This document shows positions 1 to 12,548 of a stretch of 64,000 nucleotides of DNA, piece after piece. This stretch comes from Telopea speciosissima (Eukaryota; Streptophyta; Magnoliopsida; Proteales; Proteaceae). The notes under the pieces were generated by a model. It did no database searches and was not told where the DNA came from. It was given only the letters and a program-made list of their open reading frames with translations. The position numbers were made by a program, and so were the translations under genes. The DNA is taken from assembly GCF_018873765.1 (NCBI RefSeq), contig NC_057924.1, positions 1,736,001-1,800,000 of the forward strand, in the 5' to 3' direction. Each line of letters opens with the position of its first letter. Position 1 is the stretch's first letter.

Positions 1-533
1 ACTAGATATGAGGTAAATTGGCAGCAAAAGTAGCCCATTGCCAAATTCCAGAAACACCCAGAACCCCGTGTGGTACAAATCAATTACAAAGCTCAAACAA
101 TTCTGTTTAATTATTACAAACATTATGGGATCAAACTTTAGTAACAACACAAAAGGAAAAACATTAAAAGGGCAAGCTCAAATTCGAAGAATGGCTGATT
201 ATATCTCAAATTTCACCATTTCAAAGAACAAAGTACCGCCTCGCCTAACTACATTCACAGAATCACAGTAACACTTCAAAGATACGATGAGTATGTGTGA
301 GAAAAAACTCAAAATTTTTCATGGATCTTAAAATTAACAAATGGAACTAATCAAAAGAAGTCTTACAGCTGCACAACGCAAGCAAATAAACAGAGATCAA
401 GTCGAGAGTACTACACCCAATGATCAAAAAATAATCCTCCAAATTCCCACCCGGAAAAAAAAAATACCATTACCATGTGAATGAAAAAAAAATAGTGTAC
501 AGTTCAAACGAACACAGATAGAGGTCTACCAAC
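1..533 (-). other. Intron 2 (partial) of the SEC14-type gene
   Basis: AT-rich sequence between the exon 2 donor and the left edge. I see no exon, repeat or RNA gene in it. The open frame at 38-271 on the plus strand has no recognisable protein features. Confidence 0.5.
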
Positions 534-725
534 CTGAAAGGATTTCTTCAATGGCTCATCGACTGCAAACAAAGAGAGGGAGGAAGAAAAAAAAAAGTGA
601 GAAAACTTTTTAGGGATTTTCAATCTAAGATCAGTGATCTTGAAGAAGAGAGGAGATCAAGTGAAGTTACCCTGATCGATTAAAGCTTGGAACTGCTTGA
701 TCGCATCTTGAGGAACGAGTCCCAT
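534..725 (-). CDS. SEC14-type phosphatidylinositol-transfer protein, 5' end only (exons 1-2)
   Basis: Coding exon 1 is 671-725, starting at the ATG whose complement is at 723-725, and encodes 18 codons plus one base (MGLVPQDAIKQFQALIDQ). It ends at a GTAAC donor. Exon 2 is 534-562, after a GCAG acceptor, and gives VDEPLKKSFQ before a GTTGG donor. The joined peptide matches what I remember of the N-terminus of plant CRAL-TRIO/SEC14 proteins, which continue with NVHQGY and a helical CRAL-TRIO N domain. These proteins bind and exchange phosphatidylinositol and phosphatidylcholine at membranes. The next exon is not found in 1-533, so that stretch is intron 2 and the gene continues off the left edge. 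The leader at about 726-930 is pyrimidine-rich on the coding strand. The family call rests on only 28 residues, but two exons agree in phase. Confidence 0.72.
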
Positions 726-1545
726 TTTCCCCTTTTTTTTCCCTCTAAAACTTTCTCTAAGTTAAAGATATATATATTAAGTAAGTTGGATCAAAATTAG
801 TTCTTTTTTTTCTTCTTTCTTTTCTCCTCTTTACTGAACAAAGAAGAAAGAAAGAAAGAACGAAAGAAGGAAAGAAACAAGAAGAAGAAGAAACAAGAGA
901 GAGAGAGAGAAAGAGAAAGAGAGAAAGGCGGGCCTTGAGAACTCTCCTCTCTGAAGATTGAAGCTCTGACCTCTGGTGTATTTTATCATGAAAGATATTG
1001 CCAAAAAAAAATAAAAAATCTATATTACACATAATTTGAGTTTGTAAATAATTCAATCAAAAATATTAAAAGAATTTTTTTGGTAGGAATATACTAAGAG
1101 ATAATTTGAAACGTAATATATATGACAATAATGTTTCGTCATATATATATATATATATTACTTAAATTTGAATTTATAAATAAAGAAAATGAAAGCTGTA
1201 GTAAAATTGACATCTTTGTCCATGTAGGGCAAAGCGTGTGCATTTAAGATCTTACACGCGTGGAGTGGAGGTGCTGAGAACGTTTAGCGTAAGGTTTCGT
1301 GACACGTATAAAAAAAAATATTCGGTATGATTTGGTACAGGTATTGGGTAAGGTATCGGTATGGTATGGTGTATTTTTAGCATTTTATCCATATCAATAC
1401 CATATCAAATACCGATTCGGTACATGTATCTCATACTGAATTTATTCAATGCGTTTCGGTATAGATAATTCGATATAGAAACGATATCGATATACAGTAC
1501 ACAATTAACATTGACACCCTTAGCAGCAGGTTATTATTATTGTTA
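726..1545. other. Promoter/leader side of the SEC14-type gene and AT-rich spacer
   Basis: Contains a purine tract (about 841-930, AAGA and GA repeats; pyrimidine-rich when read as the SEC14 leader), an (AT)n run at 1140-1159, and at about 1320-1525 a stretch of degenerate GGTAT/ATACC words. That stretch folds on itself and ends in TTGACACCCTTA, which resembles the GGGTGTCAA terminus of some plant hAT MITEs; I could not find a clear partner end. No gene is seen. Confidence 0.4.
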
Positions 1546-1657
1546 GGGGAAAGTTTTCATACATGGCTGTGTAAGGCGTGTATGTGAGAGGGTGAGAGTT
1601 TTCAAGGCATTAATTAATGAGTGGATGCTTACACGGCTGTGTATAAAAACTTCTCCC
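1546..1657. mobile_element. Foldback MITE, family G copy 1, exact 9-bp TSD
   Basis: The element starts GGGGAAAGTTTTCATACATGG and ends in ACGGCTGTGTATAAAAACTTCTCCC; the roughly 29-base ends are inverted copies with a few mismatches. It is flanked by the exact 9-bp direct repeat TTATTGTTA (1537-1545 and 1658-1666), the size made by Mutator-type transposases. It is 112 bp with no coding capacity. A second copy in inverse orientation lies at 10945-11065. Confidence 0.8.
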
Positions 1658-3000
1658 TTATTGTTATTATTATTATTTTTTTTAATCTTGGGTCATACCA
1701 ATGAATCGGTTAATATTCACGATTGGCCTCAATCGATACTGATCCGCGATTCAGACAAATCAACAATCATATAGCTATGGGTGTCAATCAGTTCTCGATC
1801 CTATATTTTTTGTTCAATTTAAGATACAATATGTAAAAATGGAAATTGGATTTTATTCTGTTTTTTAAATTTGTTTCATTCGATCCACATACCGTTTTAT
1901 TAATTTGGTTCAAATTTGATTTAAGTGGAATTATTTTATTGAAACAAAGGCCTTAATAATGAGCACCGAACCCCAACAACCTTCCCTGCGCAAACCTTTC
2001 CGTTTTGAAGCTCTCTGGTTTCAAGAATCCTCTTTCCATGACTTCGCCGCCAGGCTTGGACCAACCTCATAAAGGTATAGTCCTACAATGTCAAATATGA
2101 TACATTTCAACAGCTTTCTCAAAACTTAACAAACACACATGATTTTGGGTTTAGTGTGATTTAAGATCAATTTATATGATTATACTCTACTTGGTTTAGT
2201 ACAAACCGGTGATTTCTAGTCTAAAATCAAAATTGAAATTAAATTGAATGAATTTTAATTTTCAAAATCAAACTCGGATTGATTTTTTGCTCTCCCAGTT
2301 CAATTTAAATTTTAAGGGAAAAAAGTTTAGTACAATGCTAGCTCAGAAGTAAAATTACATAGTCCTCATACGAGGAGGTTATAGGTCATAAATGTTTCTC
2401 CACCTTTTATCGGATTCCAAAAGAGATTCCCTTATTGGTCCAAAACTGCATCACACTTTTAAATGATCAAATTTGGTTTTCGACTTTAAATTAACATTTT
2501 TTTTTTTAATTTAAAAATTAACTTCTTCGGGTAATAGTGCTTAGAGAAATATTTAAGGAAACAAAGCTGTTCAATGAACACATGATAGTCGCACATGGGG
2601 ACCGGTGGTGGACCCCATTCCAAAAGGGCGTGGCCAGTGCACGGATTGGGATTCCGGCCATTGGGTGATCTCACATAGCATCTGGCTTACCTTTTTCCAT
2701 AATTTCACACTTCTTATAGGTTTAAGCTTCGTTGTATTAGTGTATTCCACCAATTAAAAAAAACCAGTAGTATCTAATGATCTGGACCCACCACTAAATT
2801 GGGATTTACTGGATAAATTGGTTATGTGTGGAGGATTCCATTATTAATTTTTTTGGGAGAGGGTTGGGTATGGTGCCAGCTTTTAGTTTTCAAAGCAAAT
2901 GGATCTTTTCCAAAAGGGAGGAGAGAGAATGACATATTCTGGTCACCTGACGGCTTGCTCAGCCTTTTTCTTCTTCTACTTACGAAAAGAGTGAAAAGAA
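1658..3000. other. Intergenic, no gene seen
   Basis: AT-rich spacer. A GGGTGTCAATC word at 1780 followed by T-rich sequence resembles a hAT-like end, but no matching end was found. A more GC-rich stretch (2585-2690) does not fold as cleanly as the foldback elements. Short open frames here look random. Confidence 0.4.
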
Positions 3001-3168
3001 GGGATCCGATTCCTCTCCACCGAGTGGAGAGCCCGATGAGGCATCTGACGATTGGACTGTGCCGCACACATCTCAACTCTTGCCTAGTCAACCATTGGGA
3101 TGTGTGCGGCACAACCTAACCATCTGATACCTCATTAGGCTCTCCACTCAGTGAAGAGGAGTCCAATT
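3001..3168. mobile_element. Foldback MITE, family A copy 1, exact 9-bp TSD
   Basis: A 168-bp near-perfect hairpin. The left arm (about 3004-3072) and right arm (about 3099-3166) are about 65-base inverted copies, with GTGCCGCACACATC on the left paired to GATGTGTGCGGCAC on the right around a loop of about 25 bases. It is flanked by the exact 9-bp repeat TGAAAAGAA (2992-3000 and 3169-3177). The two arms create opposed spurious open frames. Related copies lie near 31188 and 36525. Confidence 0.85.
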
Positions 3169-4038
3169 TGAAAAGAAGAGGGAAGCTCAAAACTCAAAAG
3201 AAATCTTTCCTATACATATGTAGCCCCAGGTGATGAATTTGTAATTGGAGCCTTATGTTATCATTAACTTTCACCTTATTATACATATGATGAAAAAAAT
3301 TTATTTTCCCCCATACTAATTAAAGGGTCAAATCTCCATGGTAAAGAGAGAAAGTGGATCTTTCGTAGATTACCACATGACAGTTTGGTGCTGGCTAGCT
3401 AGCAGTCTAGCACCAAATCTTTTCATATAAAAAATGCTAAAGTTAAAAAGAGAAATATATTAAAGTGGAAAAAAAATAAGATTACAGAAGTAACGTCGTA
3501 GTATGTTTGGATGGGAAACAACCAAGACTCGAATAGATAGATTCATCTTCATCTTCAACAAGAAAAACTACCTAAGGAACAAGACAACATGAAAGAACTT
3601 AAAGAAAACAAAATTGAGATATGCCAAAAGCATCCCACATGACATCATAATAAATAAGACCCGGATGATGATCAATAACAAATAACAAAAGCTGCCTTCT
3701 TCGTGAGGGCATCGACTACCACATCGCGCCAAATCCATTCATGGTGTCTACATTGTTAGTTGTTTATGTGTTGAATTTTATAAAAATTCTATTCGTTATA
3801 TTTTTTGAAAATCGATTTGTTTATTTTATATAAAAAAAAAAAAAAACTAGAAAAATAAGAGAAAATCCCAATATATAATGGACACTAAAGTTGAATTATA
3901 ACATATTTAGAATATGTATCTATTTGCAAGAAAAGTACCATATCATATTGTCCACATAATAAAGACTGCTGCTTGGGTAGTTGGTTGGAGCCTTGCAAGT
4001 AAAGTTCATGCTCCTTAGTAGGATGACAATATATATAA
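3169..4038. other. Intergenic, no gene seen
   Basis: AT-rich spacer. Apart from A-rich runs near 3828-3846, I see no coding, RNA or repeat structure. Confidence 0.4.
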
Positions 4039-4198
4039 GGAAAAAGAACTCTGTCCTGGAGTGTGGCCTACAGTAGCACTCCTATGAGTCTATATCTCTC
4101 CTCTCCATATGAAAAGACACTTATGCCCCTTTATTTTGTGGAGGAGAGAGATAGACACATGGGAGTGCTGGCGTAGGTTACACTCCTGGATAAAAAAC
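4039..4198. mobile_element. Foldback element, family B copy 1
   Basis: Left arm CTGTCCTGGAGTGTGGCCTA (4051-4070) pairs with the right arm around 4170-4193 (TAGGTTACACTCCTGGATAA). The pairing continues inward through pyrimidine-rich (TCTCTCCTC) and purine-rich (GAGGAGAGAG) blocks, giving arms of about 55 bases. No clean target duplication was found. A second copy lies about 900 bp downstream. Confidence 0.65.
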
Positions 4199-4929
4199 TA
4201 AAATCTATACTACAAAATTTTATCTACATTGTCTGATGTGTCTCCTATGTCAAATATAATACCATTAGTATATTTATTTTTTTATGACAACCATATATAA
4301 TATTGGTCAACTAACATATACTGTCTTTTTTTTTTTTTTCTGGTAATAACTAACATGTACTATCTGAACATGATATTTTATGTATTGGTTATAGGAAAAC
4401 TCTCATTAACTATTGCACTATTAAAAAAAAGTTTTAAGTAGAAATTTAAGGTAACAAAACAAACAATAATGGGAGTAAAATGGGAATCCAATTCCATTGA
4501 CCAGATTTTATCACATGGCAAATCTAATGCAAGCTGTTATATGGTAAGGATACATAATATATTTGCTCATATTTCAAATTTGTGATAATGCAATAATGTT
4601 ATCCATCATTTATTATTTCATATATTCTCATGTTCTTTTTCATTGTTCAAATTCTTCTCAACAAATTGTGTTTTTGGAATCTCTTTCTTCTTCCTTTTTT
4701 ATATCTAGAGAAATGGAGCTAGTTTGATTCAATTATAGCATAATATAATTAATCTTTGTTAAAAAAATAAAATAGACACTACTTGAGCAATGATACCATT
4801 TATTTCTTCTTTTTTTTGGGGGGGGGGGGGGGTGTGCTTGTGGGAGCATAAAAAACACTTTAAAGACCAATATGGTGGGTGAAGTGGTGGTAATTAGTTG
4901 TTTAAATTAGAGTGGAAACAAAAAATTAA

Positions 4930-5098
4930 GGGAAGTAGTTTTTTGTCCAGGAGTGTGGCCTACGCTAGCTCTCTCATGTGTCTATCTCTCTCCTCCTCAA
5001 AATAAAGGGGCAGAGGTGTCTTTTCAAATGGGGAGGAGAGAGGTAGATTCAAGGGAGTGCTGGCGCAGGCCACACTCCCGGACAGAGAACTTTCTCCC
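4930..5098. mobile_element. Foldback element, family B copy 2
   Basis: Starts GGGAAGTAGTTTTTTGTCC and ends GGACAGAGAACTTTCTCCC. The inner arms GTCCAGGAGTGTGGCCTACG and GCGCAGGCCACACTCCCGGAC are near-perfect inverted copies, continued by complementary CT-rich and GA-rich blocks. It is the same family as 4039-4198. No convincing 9-bp duplication is visible. Confidence 0.65.
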
Positions 5099-7396
5099 AA
5101 ATAATGTTTGAAACTACTTGATCCTTTACGAACTCCTCGTTTTCCCCTTGAGGAAGACCAAATTCTCACACTAGATTGGGATTGGGAACAACGGAAGAAT
5201 CAATTCAAATCATGGATCTTCTAATTGAAAGAGATCTTGAAATTCTCACTAATTCTTAGTAGACCAAGTCAAAACAACTCAAAACATATGGATTTGGTAT
5301 TTTGAAACTCGATTAGATTAAATTGAATCAAATACTTTGAAACCTAGATTGAGGTAAATCCCTAAAACTTTGAATTTTCTCAATAATAATTTTTTTTTTT
5401 TTTCCATTTTCCCTTATTTTTGGATTTGGATAACTGAATGCATGTCTATAAACATGATCAATGCATTCATCGCTGATTAGTTCATAGATTCAATTTTATA
5501 TTTATACCTTATGTATCAAGGATGGCTCGAAGAAGTTTGACTTCTTGGAATTTTTTATTTTTATTTTTAAAATTTTATTTTGGGAATTATTAAAAAGGTA
5601 AAAAAACATGTTTTTTTAGTTTTATGAGAAAATGCTTTCAAAAAACATGAATTCATGAGAAATTGATGATAGTGACATTTTACTTTAATATTTTATGAAA
5701 AAAATTGACTCGAAATTGAATTGCACCAGAACTCATATTGTACATAAATTTGTCGCGTGTTTTGTTTAAAGTTGTAGATATTCAAAACTCCTTTGGCTTT
5801 TGAGGATTGATAATAATAGTTCATGGTTGTGGAATAGGGAAGATTTTATGTCAGCTATGCCTTTTTCTTTAGATGGGGATTAGGCATCCCTCATTATCTA
5901 TCTATTATTTATGCTTGCGAAAGAAGAAAAAAAAAATGAGGACCCCCATTTCTCTTTACCAATAGTGAAGAGATTCTTTGTCTGTGTTGCGTTTAGATAG
6001 GACTCTAAAGTTAATGTCGGAGTTCTTACATTAAGAGAAACTTTCTCTAAAAAATAAAGTGTTATTGTATTGCCTCTTTCATTTCTTCTATGACGAAAGT
6101 TTTAAAGTTTTTTTTTTCCACTGTGGGTAATGAGAATCTAACCCTTGGAATGTCCTTATTCCTTCTTCCCTTCATCGTTCTATATCAGAAATAACTTTTG
6201 GCATTATTCTTGGAATTCCATCCAATAATCAAAATCCGTGGATAAAAAATTATCTCTTCAACGTGAGTGAAGGAAAACTCAATCTTTTTTCTTTCTATCT
6301 TTTAGTTTCTTTTTAAGATCAAATTTTCTTTGATCAGTGAGTTTGATCGATGTCCATAAGATATCACGCAATGTAGAAAAGATATGTTCGACCATTCATA
6401 AATAAGAGGAATGTTTTAAAAACTTACGATGATGGGTTTTCTATCACCGGAATACCGGATGGTCAATAAAAACTTTATTCTTTCTTTTTTATTGTTATAA
6501 AATGTAATAATCCATTTGAGATGAGAGAAGTTGCATCCGAAGTCCTTGAAAGTGCTTGGGCCATGCTTTCCCAATGTCCACTAAAGTCTCCAATGGCAAT
6601 TTTATGGGACTTGATGTGGAAAACAACAACCATGAAAAGGAAATCTATAGACCAAGGTTCTTGCTTTTACGTAAAGTCAGATATTTTAATGCTTTCTTTT
6701 GTGGAATTTTTTTCTTTTTGCCTTTTTTTTCTTTGTCGTTTTAAATTTTCGTTTCTAATATTGTTTTCTGATGGGGAATGATAGGATGTGGCGATGCGTG
6801 GCACATGCAAAAGATGACACTATTTTATGGTTTTTTTTATTTTTTATGATAGACACTATTTCATGTTGGACTGTCTTATAAAAAAGAAAAGAAGAGAGAG
6901 ACAAAATAAACAATCAGACAAACATGGCTGTCAACACGTGTTGAAGCTCAATTGATGCTCATCATAATATGTAAACCGTCGTATTAAAATCTTCAACAGT
7001 AGCCGGCGGGGTGGAGGTACACATTCGGTGGCACAGCAGAGACCATGTGTGCCATCGGATGTGCAATGCCGCCTTGCTGGTACTGCAGAGGATCTTGATC
7101 TATAAACGGTCTTGGTCGGTATCAGGGGAGTATCAGTCTCCCCCGATATCGATACTTATCGGTTGATATGATCGATATAATATTGATACCTTGATCCATG
7201 TCACACTTAGAGGTAACGGATTGTCTCTTCCATTCCTTCTTCTCTGATCTCCCTTCTCTGACATGTGATTCTACAATTGTTGATTTTTGGAGTTATAGAG
7301 TACTGGGAGAGGGTTGGGCACGCCGTTGGCTTTCCTTGAGCTAGCGGCTATGCCAATGGAGGGGATGGGATGAGGAGGCAAGTGGTCCTTTCTTTA
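5099..7396. other. Intergenic, no gene seen
   Basis: About 2.3 kb of AT-rich DNA. The open frames near 6521-6781 are short and carry no recognisable motif. At 7095-7195 there is a run of degenerate GATATCGAT/GGTATC words like those at 1320-1525, probably a decayed MITE. Nothing else is supported. Confidence 0.4.
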
Positions 7397-7548
7397 GGAG
7401 TCGAGCTCAGCTCCTCATACGAGGTCGTTCAATGGGAGCTGACCTCCATTCAAATGGAATCCACTGGCATCAAGTGGGTCCAGTGGATTCCATCTGAGTG
7501 GAGGCCGGCTCCCAAGGAGCGACCTCGTACAAGGAGGTGAGCCGGACT
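7397..7548. mobile_element. Foldback MITE, family C, 9-bp TSD with one mismatch
   Basis: A 152-bp hairpin with arms of about 70 bases. Left CATACGAGGTCGTTCAATGG pairs with right CCAAGGAGCGACCTCGTAC, and both arms carry TGGAATCCACTGG / CCAGTGGATTCCA near the loop. The flanks CTTTCTTTA (7388-7396) and CTTTCTTCA (7549-7557) agree at 8 of 9 bases. Confidence 0.7.
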
Positions 7549-8145
7549 CTTTCTTCAGGGGGTGGGAGAAAGACAAACTCATGGTGGGCATAGCACCAAC
7601 ATGCCCGACGTTTACCCTAGAGTTATATTTACAAATCCATAAAAAAAGAAAAAAAAAAAAAGAATTGAGTTTTCCTCCACCCATGATGAATGAGATTCAA
7701 TTCCCGGTGGGAGAGAGTATCAGGAGGACATTTGGGGAACATACTGAAACCCTAGGAGGGGTCTGTGAACCCTAAGATGGTGGGTGATTCGTTCTCTATG
7801 GGTTGAGGGAAACTTAGTTCTAGAAAAAAAAGAAGGTATATTTACAGATTGGTTGGTTTATTCAGATTCTTATTACTTTCATATAATTAAAGACGTCCCT
7901 CTACTTGATGCCTTCATGTTTTGGGTTGGATTTTTTAATATGGTATCAAAGCCCATGTTCTTATGTTATTCTTCCTAAGTTATTTGTCCTTGTATAGAGT
8001 ATATCAAAACTACATGTGACGAAGAGTGTTGAGATTATATGAGTTAACTAAATAATTATTCAAGTGCTCTTGTTGGATTGGACCCTCCAACAACAACAAC
8101 TCTTAACTTGTCTTTTCTTCTATTCTATTAGTATATTAAGTTTTT
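7549..8145. other. Intergenic, no gene seen
   Basis: Contains an A-rich run (7640-7660) and short open frames with no recognisable product. Phrases such as TTTTCCTCCACCCATGATGAATGAGA recur in altered form elsewhere (about 10320, 31700, 34735), suggesting an old dispersed repeat that I cannot delimit. Confidence 0.35.
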
Positions 8146-8331
8146 GGGAGAAAGAATGCTACCTGGTTGCATGCGGTGTACAGTTCCTGGGCGGACACAA
8201 GGTCACTCGAAATAACCGTCGCGCCCCTATGAAAATGTGAAAATTCTTGAGGGTACGATGACCATTTCACACAGCCTTATGTCTAGGCAGAAGGGCAAAA
8301 TACCGCACACAACCAAATAGCGCTCTTTCCT
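8146..8331. mobile_element. Foldback MITE, family D copy 1, 9-bp TSD with one mismatch
   Basis: Starts GGGAGAAAGAATGCTACCTGG and ends TAGCGCTCTTTCCT. The arms are complementary but more decayed than in family A; the centre holds complementary CCTGGGCG/GTCTAGGCAG-type and CGAAATAACC/GACCATTTC-type words. The flanks TAAGTTTTT and TAATTTTTT agree at 8 of 9 bases, though T-richness weakens this. Relatives: 21976-22159 and about 34160-34315. Confidence 0.6.
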
Positions 8332-10532
8332 TAATTTTTTTCTTTAAATATTTGGTTTTGATCTATAGAATGTGTGATGTAAATTGTATAAGATAATAAC
8401 GATAAATCCCTTTCTTTTCTTTGTTTTGCAAACTCATAATAACCCATATCTATTCTGGTGTTGTTATCCAAGAATTCGCCATATCGATGCCTCAAAAATC
8501 AAGATTGGTGATTGCTAATTTCACTCTAAACCAAAGGATTCTCAATCGGATTCTTGAGTGAATGGATCATCTGCACGTACGTACAAGTGAATGTACATCT
8601 GAGAGGCAACCACATGTCCCTTTTGTTTCCATAAATACCTCTCATCTTTTTATAAATGGAAAAAATGGGACATGTGTTTGCCTCTTACATACACATACAC
8701 ATGTACATATGTGCAAAGGTACTGAACTCGAATCTTGAAACCATAAGATTGATAGTTAAGGCCTCACCAACTATGATTGAAGATGAGTATAAATAATCTG
8801 TCATCATATACACAAATTGGCTTTGAGCATTGAGAAAGGTTGATTTAGATTATTTTCCAATCTCATGGTGACACATAAGGCAAACCACATTTGTTGAATA
8901 ACACATGTTCTGCTATTACACTTATCTATCTACAACAAGGGTATAGATCACAAGATACAATGTGGATTTTCATCTTCTCAAGTGCGATGCATTATTCAAT
9001 GCACCTTTAAAGTGTATTGGACGGTAACCACTACACTTAGAAAGATAAAAATCTAATGCACAAATGAGGTGCATCATCTGATGCACTTTAAAGGTGCACT
9101 AACTCGCTTGATAACCTTACGAGAAATAGTTTTTGGTGTTTTTCCGTTCTGAGAAATGAAAAAACACCCAAAAACCACTTGATAAGGAAGTATTTTTTGT
9201 GAGTGTTTTTGGAAATATAAATCAAAATTTATGCTCCCTGAAAGACTTTTGACAGAACATGTTGGATATGTTCTGTTGTTCTGTGCTGAAAATTAAAAGC
9301 TGTGCCCGATAATTTCGACAAGTCTACATGCCTTTTCATTTTCAGCATACGGAGTCCTTGGTTAAAAAAAAAAAAAAAAAAAGGAAAAAAGGAAAGAGAA
9401 CAGTTCTCCAGAACAGATTTACCAAGCGAGTCAAAAACGGTTTCTCTGCACAAAAAATGAAAAAACTGTTTTGCTGTTTCTCAGCACATAACCAGAACAG
9501 AAACATCCGTAAGATTATCAAGCGGGCACTTAATTTCTATGTTTCTAGTTTACATATTTATGTTTTCCATTATAAATTATAAAAGGATTTATATGACATT
9601 AAATTAGGATTTGATAGAATTAGGATCGAATATATGCAGCTGGAATATAATGGTTGGTTGACCATATTTGGTAGATTTCGGCCATGGGTTATGATTTTGT
9701 CCAAATTTAGAATCCACCCTAGGGGTATATATTCTCTAATTTTTATGGGGGTGATTCACCCTCGAGAGTTAAAGAAAATAAATATCAAATTACTAAGTTC
9801 TCTTTCACTCATGGTGAATTCTTCACCAATGGTGATGTGAGGCAATGATTAGACTTTGGGTTTATCATTAACTTTCACTCTAGGGTTTTAAAGAGCTAAA
9901 GTGAGATCCAAATTGATTTTGATTGATTCTAATCCGATTGTCATTTAGATTATCAAGAACGGATCGAGAATCAATTAGATTCTACCTTAACTCTAGAAAT
10001 GCAACAGATCAATCGCTCTGGATTGGCTTTGCTCTTAATCCCTATTGTTCTTGTTTCGAAATATCTTTCTCTAGGGACATTGGTCTTGGGTTGATGGTTG
10101 GGCCCACTGGTCGAAATGGTACCAGGGGTATGTTGGTTTTGAGTTCGAGACTCCTCCTCCCTTATTGCTTGCATCAAGTCATGTCTTTATTGGAATAAGT
10201 GTTGGTCTTTCGTAGACCCCTCCTAACCCCTTGTAGGTCTGTTGTCCTGACCCTTTCATGAGTTTGTCCTTAGTAGACCCCTTGTAGATATATCTTTCTT
10301 CAGAAAATCAAATAGGATGGATGAAGAGATTTTTCCTTCACCATGGAAGGAGAGAAAATGGGTGGTCCAATCTCAAAATCATAAATGGAGTGGTCGTAAA
10401 GTCTGGGCTGGGTTGAGTCAAATTGTGAGATTACAAAGCTTATTATTAGTCAAACCTAACTTATATTTGGGTATTAAGTCTATATAAGATGGTTAGAACT
10501 GAGACCCTGCCCCACCGCCACCCCGACCCTGA
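8332..10532. other. Intergenic, no gene seen
   Basis: AT-rich spacer. The direct and inverted words around 9000-9110 (AATGCACCTTTAAAGTG and its complement) and around 9125-9520 (GAGAAA..AACACC, then GTTTTTTCATTTT-like words) suggest one or two decayed foldback elements. No gene is supported. Confidence 0.35.
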
Positions 10533-10710
10533 ATTTTTATCGTATGCGGTTCCCTAACCGGTGCGGTTCCCTAGTGCCTCTCACAAGAGGAGGGTGGACC
10601 CCACCCTAGCAGAGTGTTCAGTCAGGTGCCCAGGTGGATCCCACCCCCCTCTTGTGAGAGGCACTAGGGAACCGCACCAGTCAAGAACCGTACAATAACG
10701 ATTCACCCAC
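10533..10710. mobile_element. Foldback element, family F
   Basis: Very strong hairpin. Left GGTGCGGTTCCCTAGTGCC with CTCACAAGAGG (10560-10590) pairs exactly with right CCTCTTGTGAGAGGC and ACTAGGGAACCGCACC (10650-10680). Outer arms TATCGTATGCGGTTC and GAACCGTACAATAACG pair imperfectly. The loop carries GTGGACCCCACC and GTGGATCCCACC. The end points and target duplication are unclear. Confidence 0.65.
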
Positions 10711-10944
10711 CCCACATATTGAAATATAGAAACGATAAGTGTAAGTAAAGTAACTTTGAAAGGCTGAAACCTAACCCAAAACGTGTCGGACCCATTTTAG
10801 GTATGCCCTCAGTCTCAGTGGTCCAAAATCCACATCAAGTTGGGCCTTGTGGACTAGGGAACAAAGTCAATCTCTACCAGAAATTACTTTGTCCAAAAAT
10901 TAAATTGGTCCATAAATAAATACTTACTTTGTTATTTAAAATAA

Positions 10945-11065
10945 GGCCAAATAATTCATACACGGCCGTACAAGCATGCTCCCCTCTCACAAAAAAATTG
11001 GAAAAATAAAAACTCCCACTCTCTCACATGCACGGCTTATACAGCCGTGTATGAAATCTGTCCCC
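10945..11065. mobile_element. Foldback MITE, family G copy 2 (inverse orientation)
   Basis: Ends GGCCAAATAATTCATACACGG and CCGTGTATGAAATCTGTCCCC are inverted copies. Read on the minus strand it matches 1546-1657 through ATACACGGCTGT, GCATGTGAGAG and GGGAGTTTT. The flanks TTAAAATAA and AATAAATAA agree at 7 of 9 positions, so the duplication is uncertain. Confidence 0.6.
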
Positions 11066-12548
11066 AATAAATAATCTACAATATATTAATGGAGATAGTT
11101 TTCCTTCATCGACGGTAAATGGAGAATCCCTTTCTTATGTTAGATGCCTTGAGATGGGTATCGAAAAAAATGAGGAGGGGATTATCAATTTAGTCCAATA
11201 AGGGTAGAGTAATAATGACCCTAAAAAGGTGGTGAACCCACTTCACTAGTGGAAAAAACTTCTCCATAATTCAAACCCTAGTTTAAGGGAAAAGAACAAC
11301 GCTACTTGGTCGCATGGCCCATGTGGCTCCTATGTTTAGGCACATAAGCATGCAAAAGTATTGTGCTGCCCTCATGGAAAGACAGAAATCCTACCCAAGG
11401 TGATGCTTGCATGCACACTCCCATCTCTTTCCCTATATTTTATTTCTATAGATTTGACGCATGTGGAAGGGGAAATAACTATGACAAAAGAATATGATAA
11501 GGGTTGTTTCTCTGAGTAGCCAGGGTAGGGTCACGCAAACATCTTTGTATCTATCTCTCTCCTCCTCACATGAATTGACCTCATTGCCTCTTATGTACAA
11601 TATCATTTTATTCCATATCATTGGTGCACTCCCCCTATGTCGCTTGCTCAGAGAACCCTCTCTCGATGAGGGAAAATGTTTTCTGATCTACCAACTAGAA
11701 AACCAAGTCCACTGTGTAGAGTCATCCATCATGGGGAAGGCATAAAATACTCTCCTCGTCTATTTAATAAAGTTATCAAAATGCCCCCATCTGTTTCCCA
11801 TAAAATCAAAGTTGGATTAGAATTCTAGAAAACCTCTTCCTTAAATTCATTAATTTTATATGAATGAGAATAAAATAAATTGTAGAAACTCTGTCAAATA
11901 ATTCGGCTGCGGTATAGAATACATCAAAATCTCATATCATTTAAAAAATGTGTTGCACATCACATTTTTTTGCATATTATAAAGAGATTTACCAATCAAA
12001 CTTTGAAGATCATTACTTGCTTAACAAAAATACGGTAGCTAAAAAATAATCATTATTTTACATAAGTTTTACAACACATATAGTGGAGAAAAGAACTAGC
12101 CACCACTTTTACTCGTTCAATTTTCCCTCTTATTTTCCTTACCAATATCTGCAAAGAGTAGACAAAGAACAAAAAAACAAAAAAAACCAGTTTTTCATCA
12201 CCCATGCTGAAAGGAGAATCTTTTCAACTATTGGATTTGACCCTTTAATTGGAGTGGGATAGGATATTTTGACTTCGTCCAATAAGGGTAAGAGCCAAGG
12301 AAAACTTAATTAGGAGAATGAGAATTGGGTTCAGGGTTATAGGTATTCTAGTGGTGTCAATTGGTTGAGAATGAATGAATCCAAAACCAATTCAATAATA
12401 GTGCATCGTTTTCTTATTAGTTAGGGTTTCATTTTACCATGTAAATATATCCACAAGTATGGGAAAAAGTGTGTTTTTTTTTTAATGATTTTTGTGTTGA
12501 TACACATACTTTAATATATGGTTGGGTTAAGGTTCATACTATGTTTTT
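11066..12548. other. Intergenic, with decayed foldback elements and no gene
   Basis: At about 11285-11430 a sequence with GCATGGCCCATGTGGCTCC and GATGCTTGCATGC shares the phrase AAAGACAGAAATCCTACC with 30440-30610, so both are copies of one repeat. At about 11505-11660 GGGTTGTTTCTCTGAGTAGC faces GCTTGCTCAGAGAACCC, a further foldback of about 155 bp. The remainder is AT-rich and featureless. Confidence 0.45.

Noticed and set aside
757-1056. Open frame of 99 aa on the minus strand rich in Ser, Phe, Arg and Lys
   Set aside because: It reads through GA/CT low-complexity leader sequence of the SEC14-type gene and has no protein features.
2822-3119. Opposed open frames of about 97 aa on both strands
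   Set aside because: They lie across the arms of the foldback at 3001-3168; mirrored frames follow from the inverted repeat.
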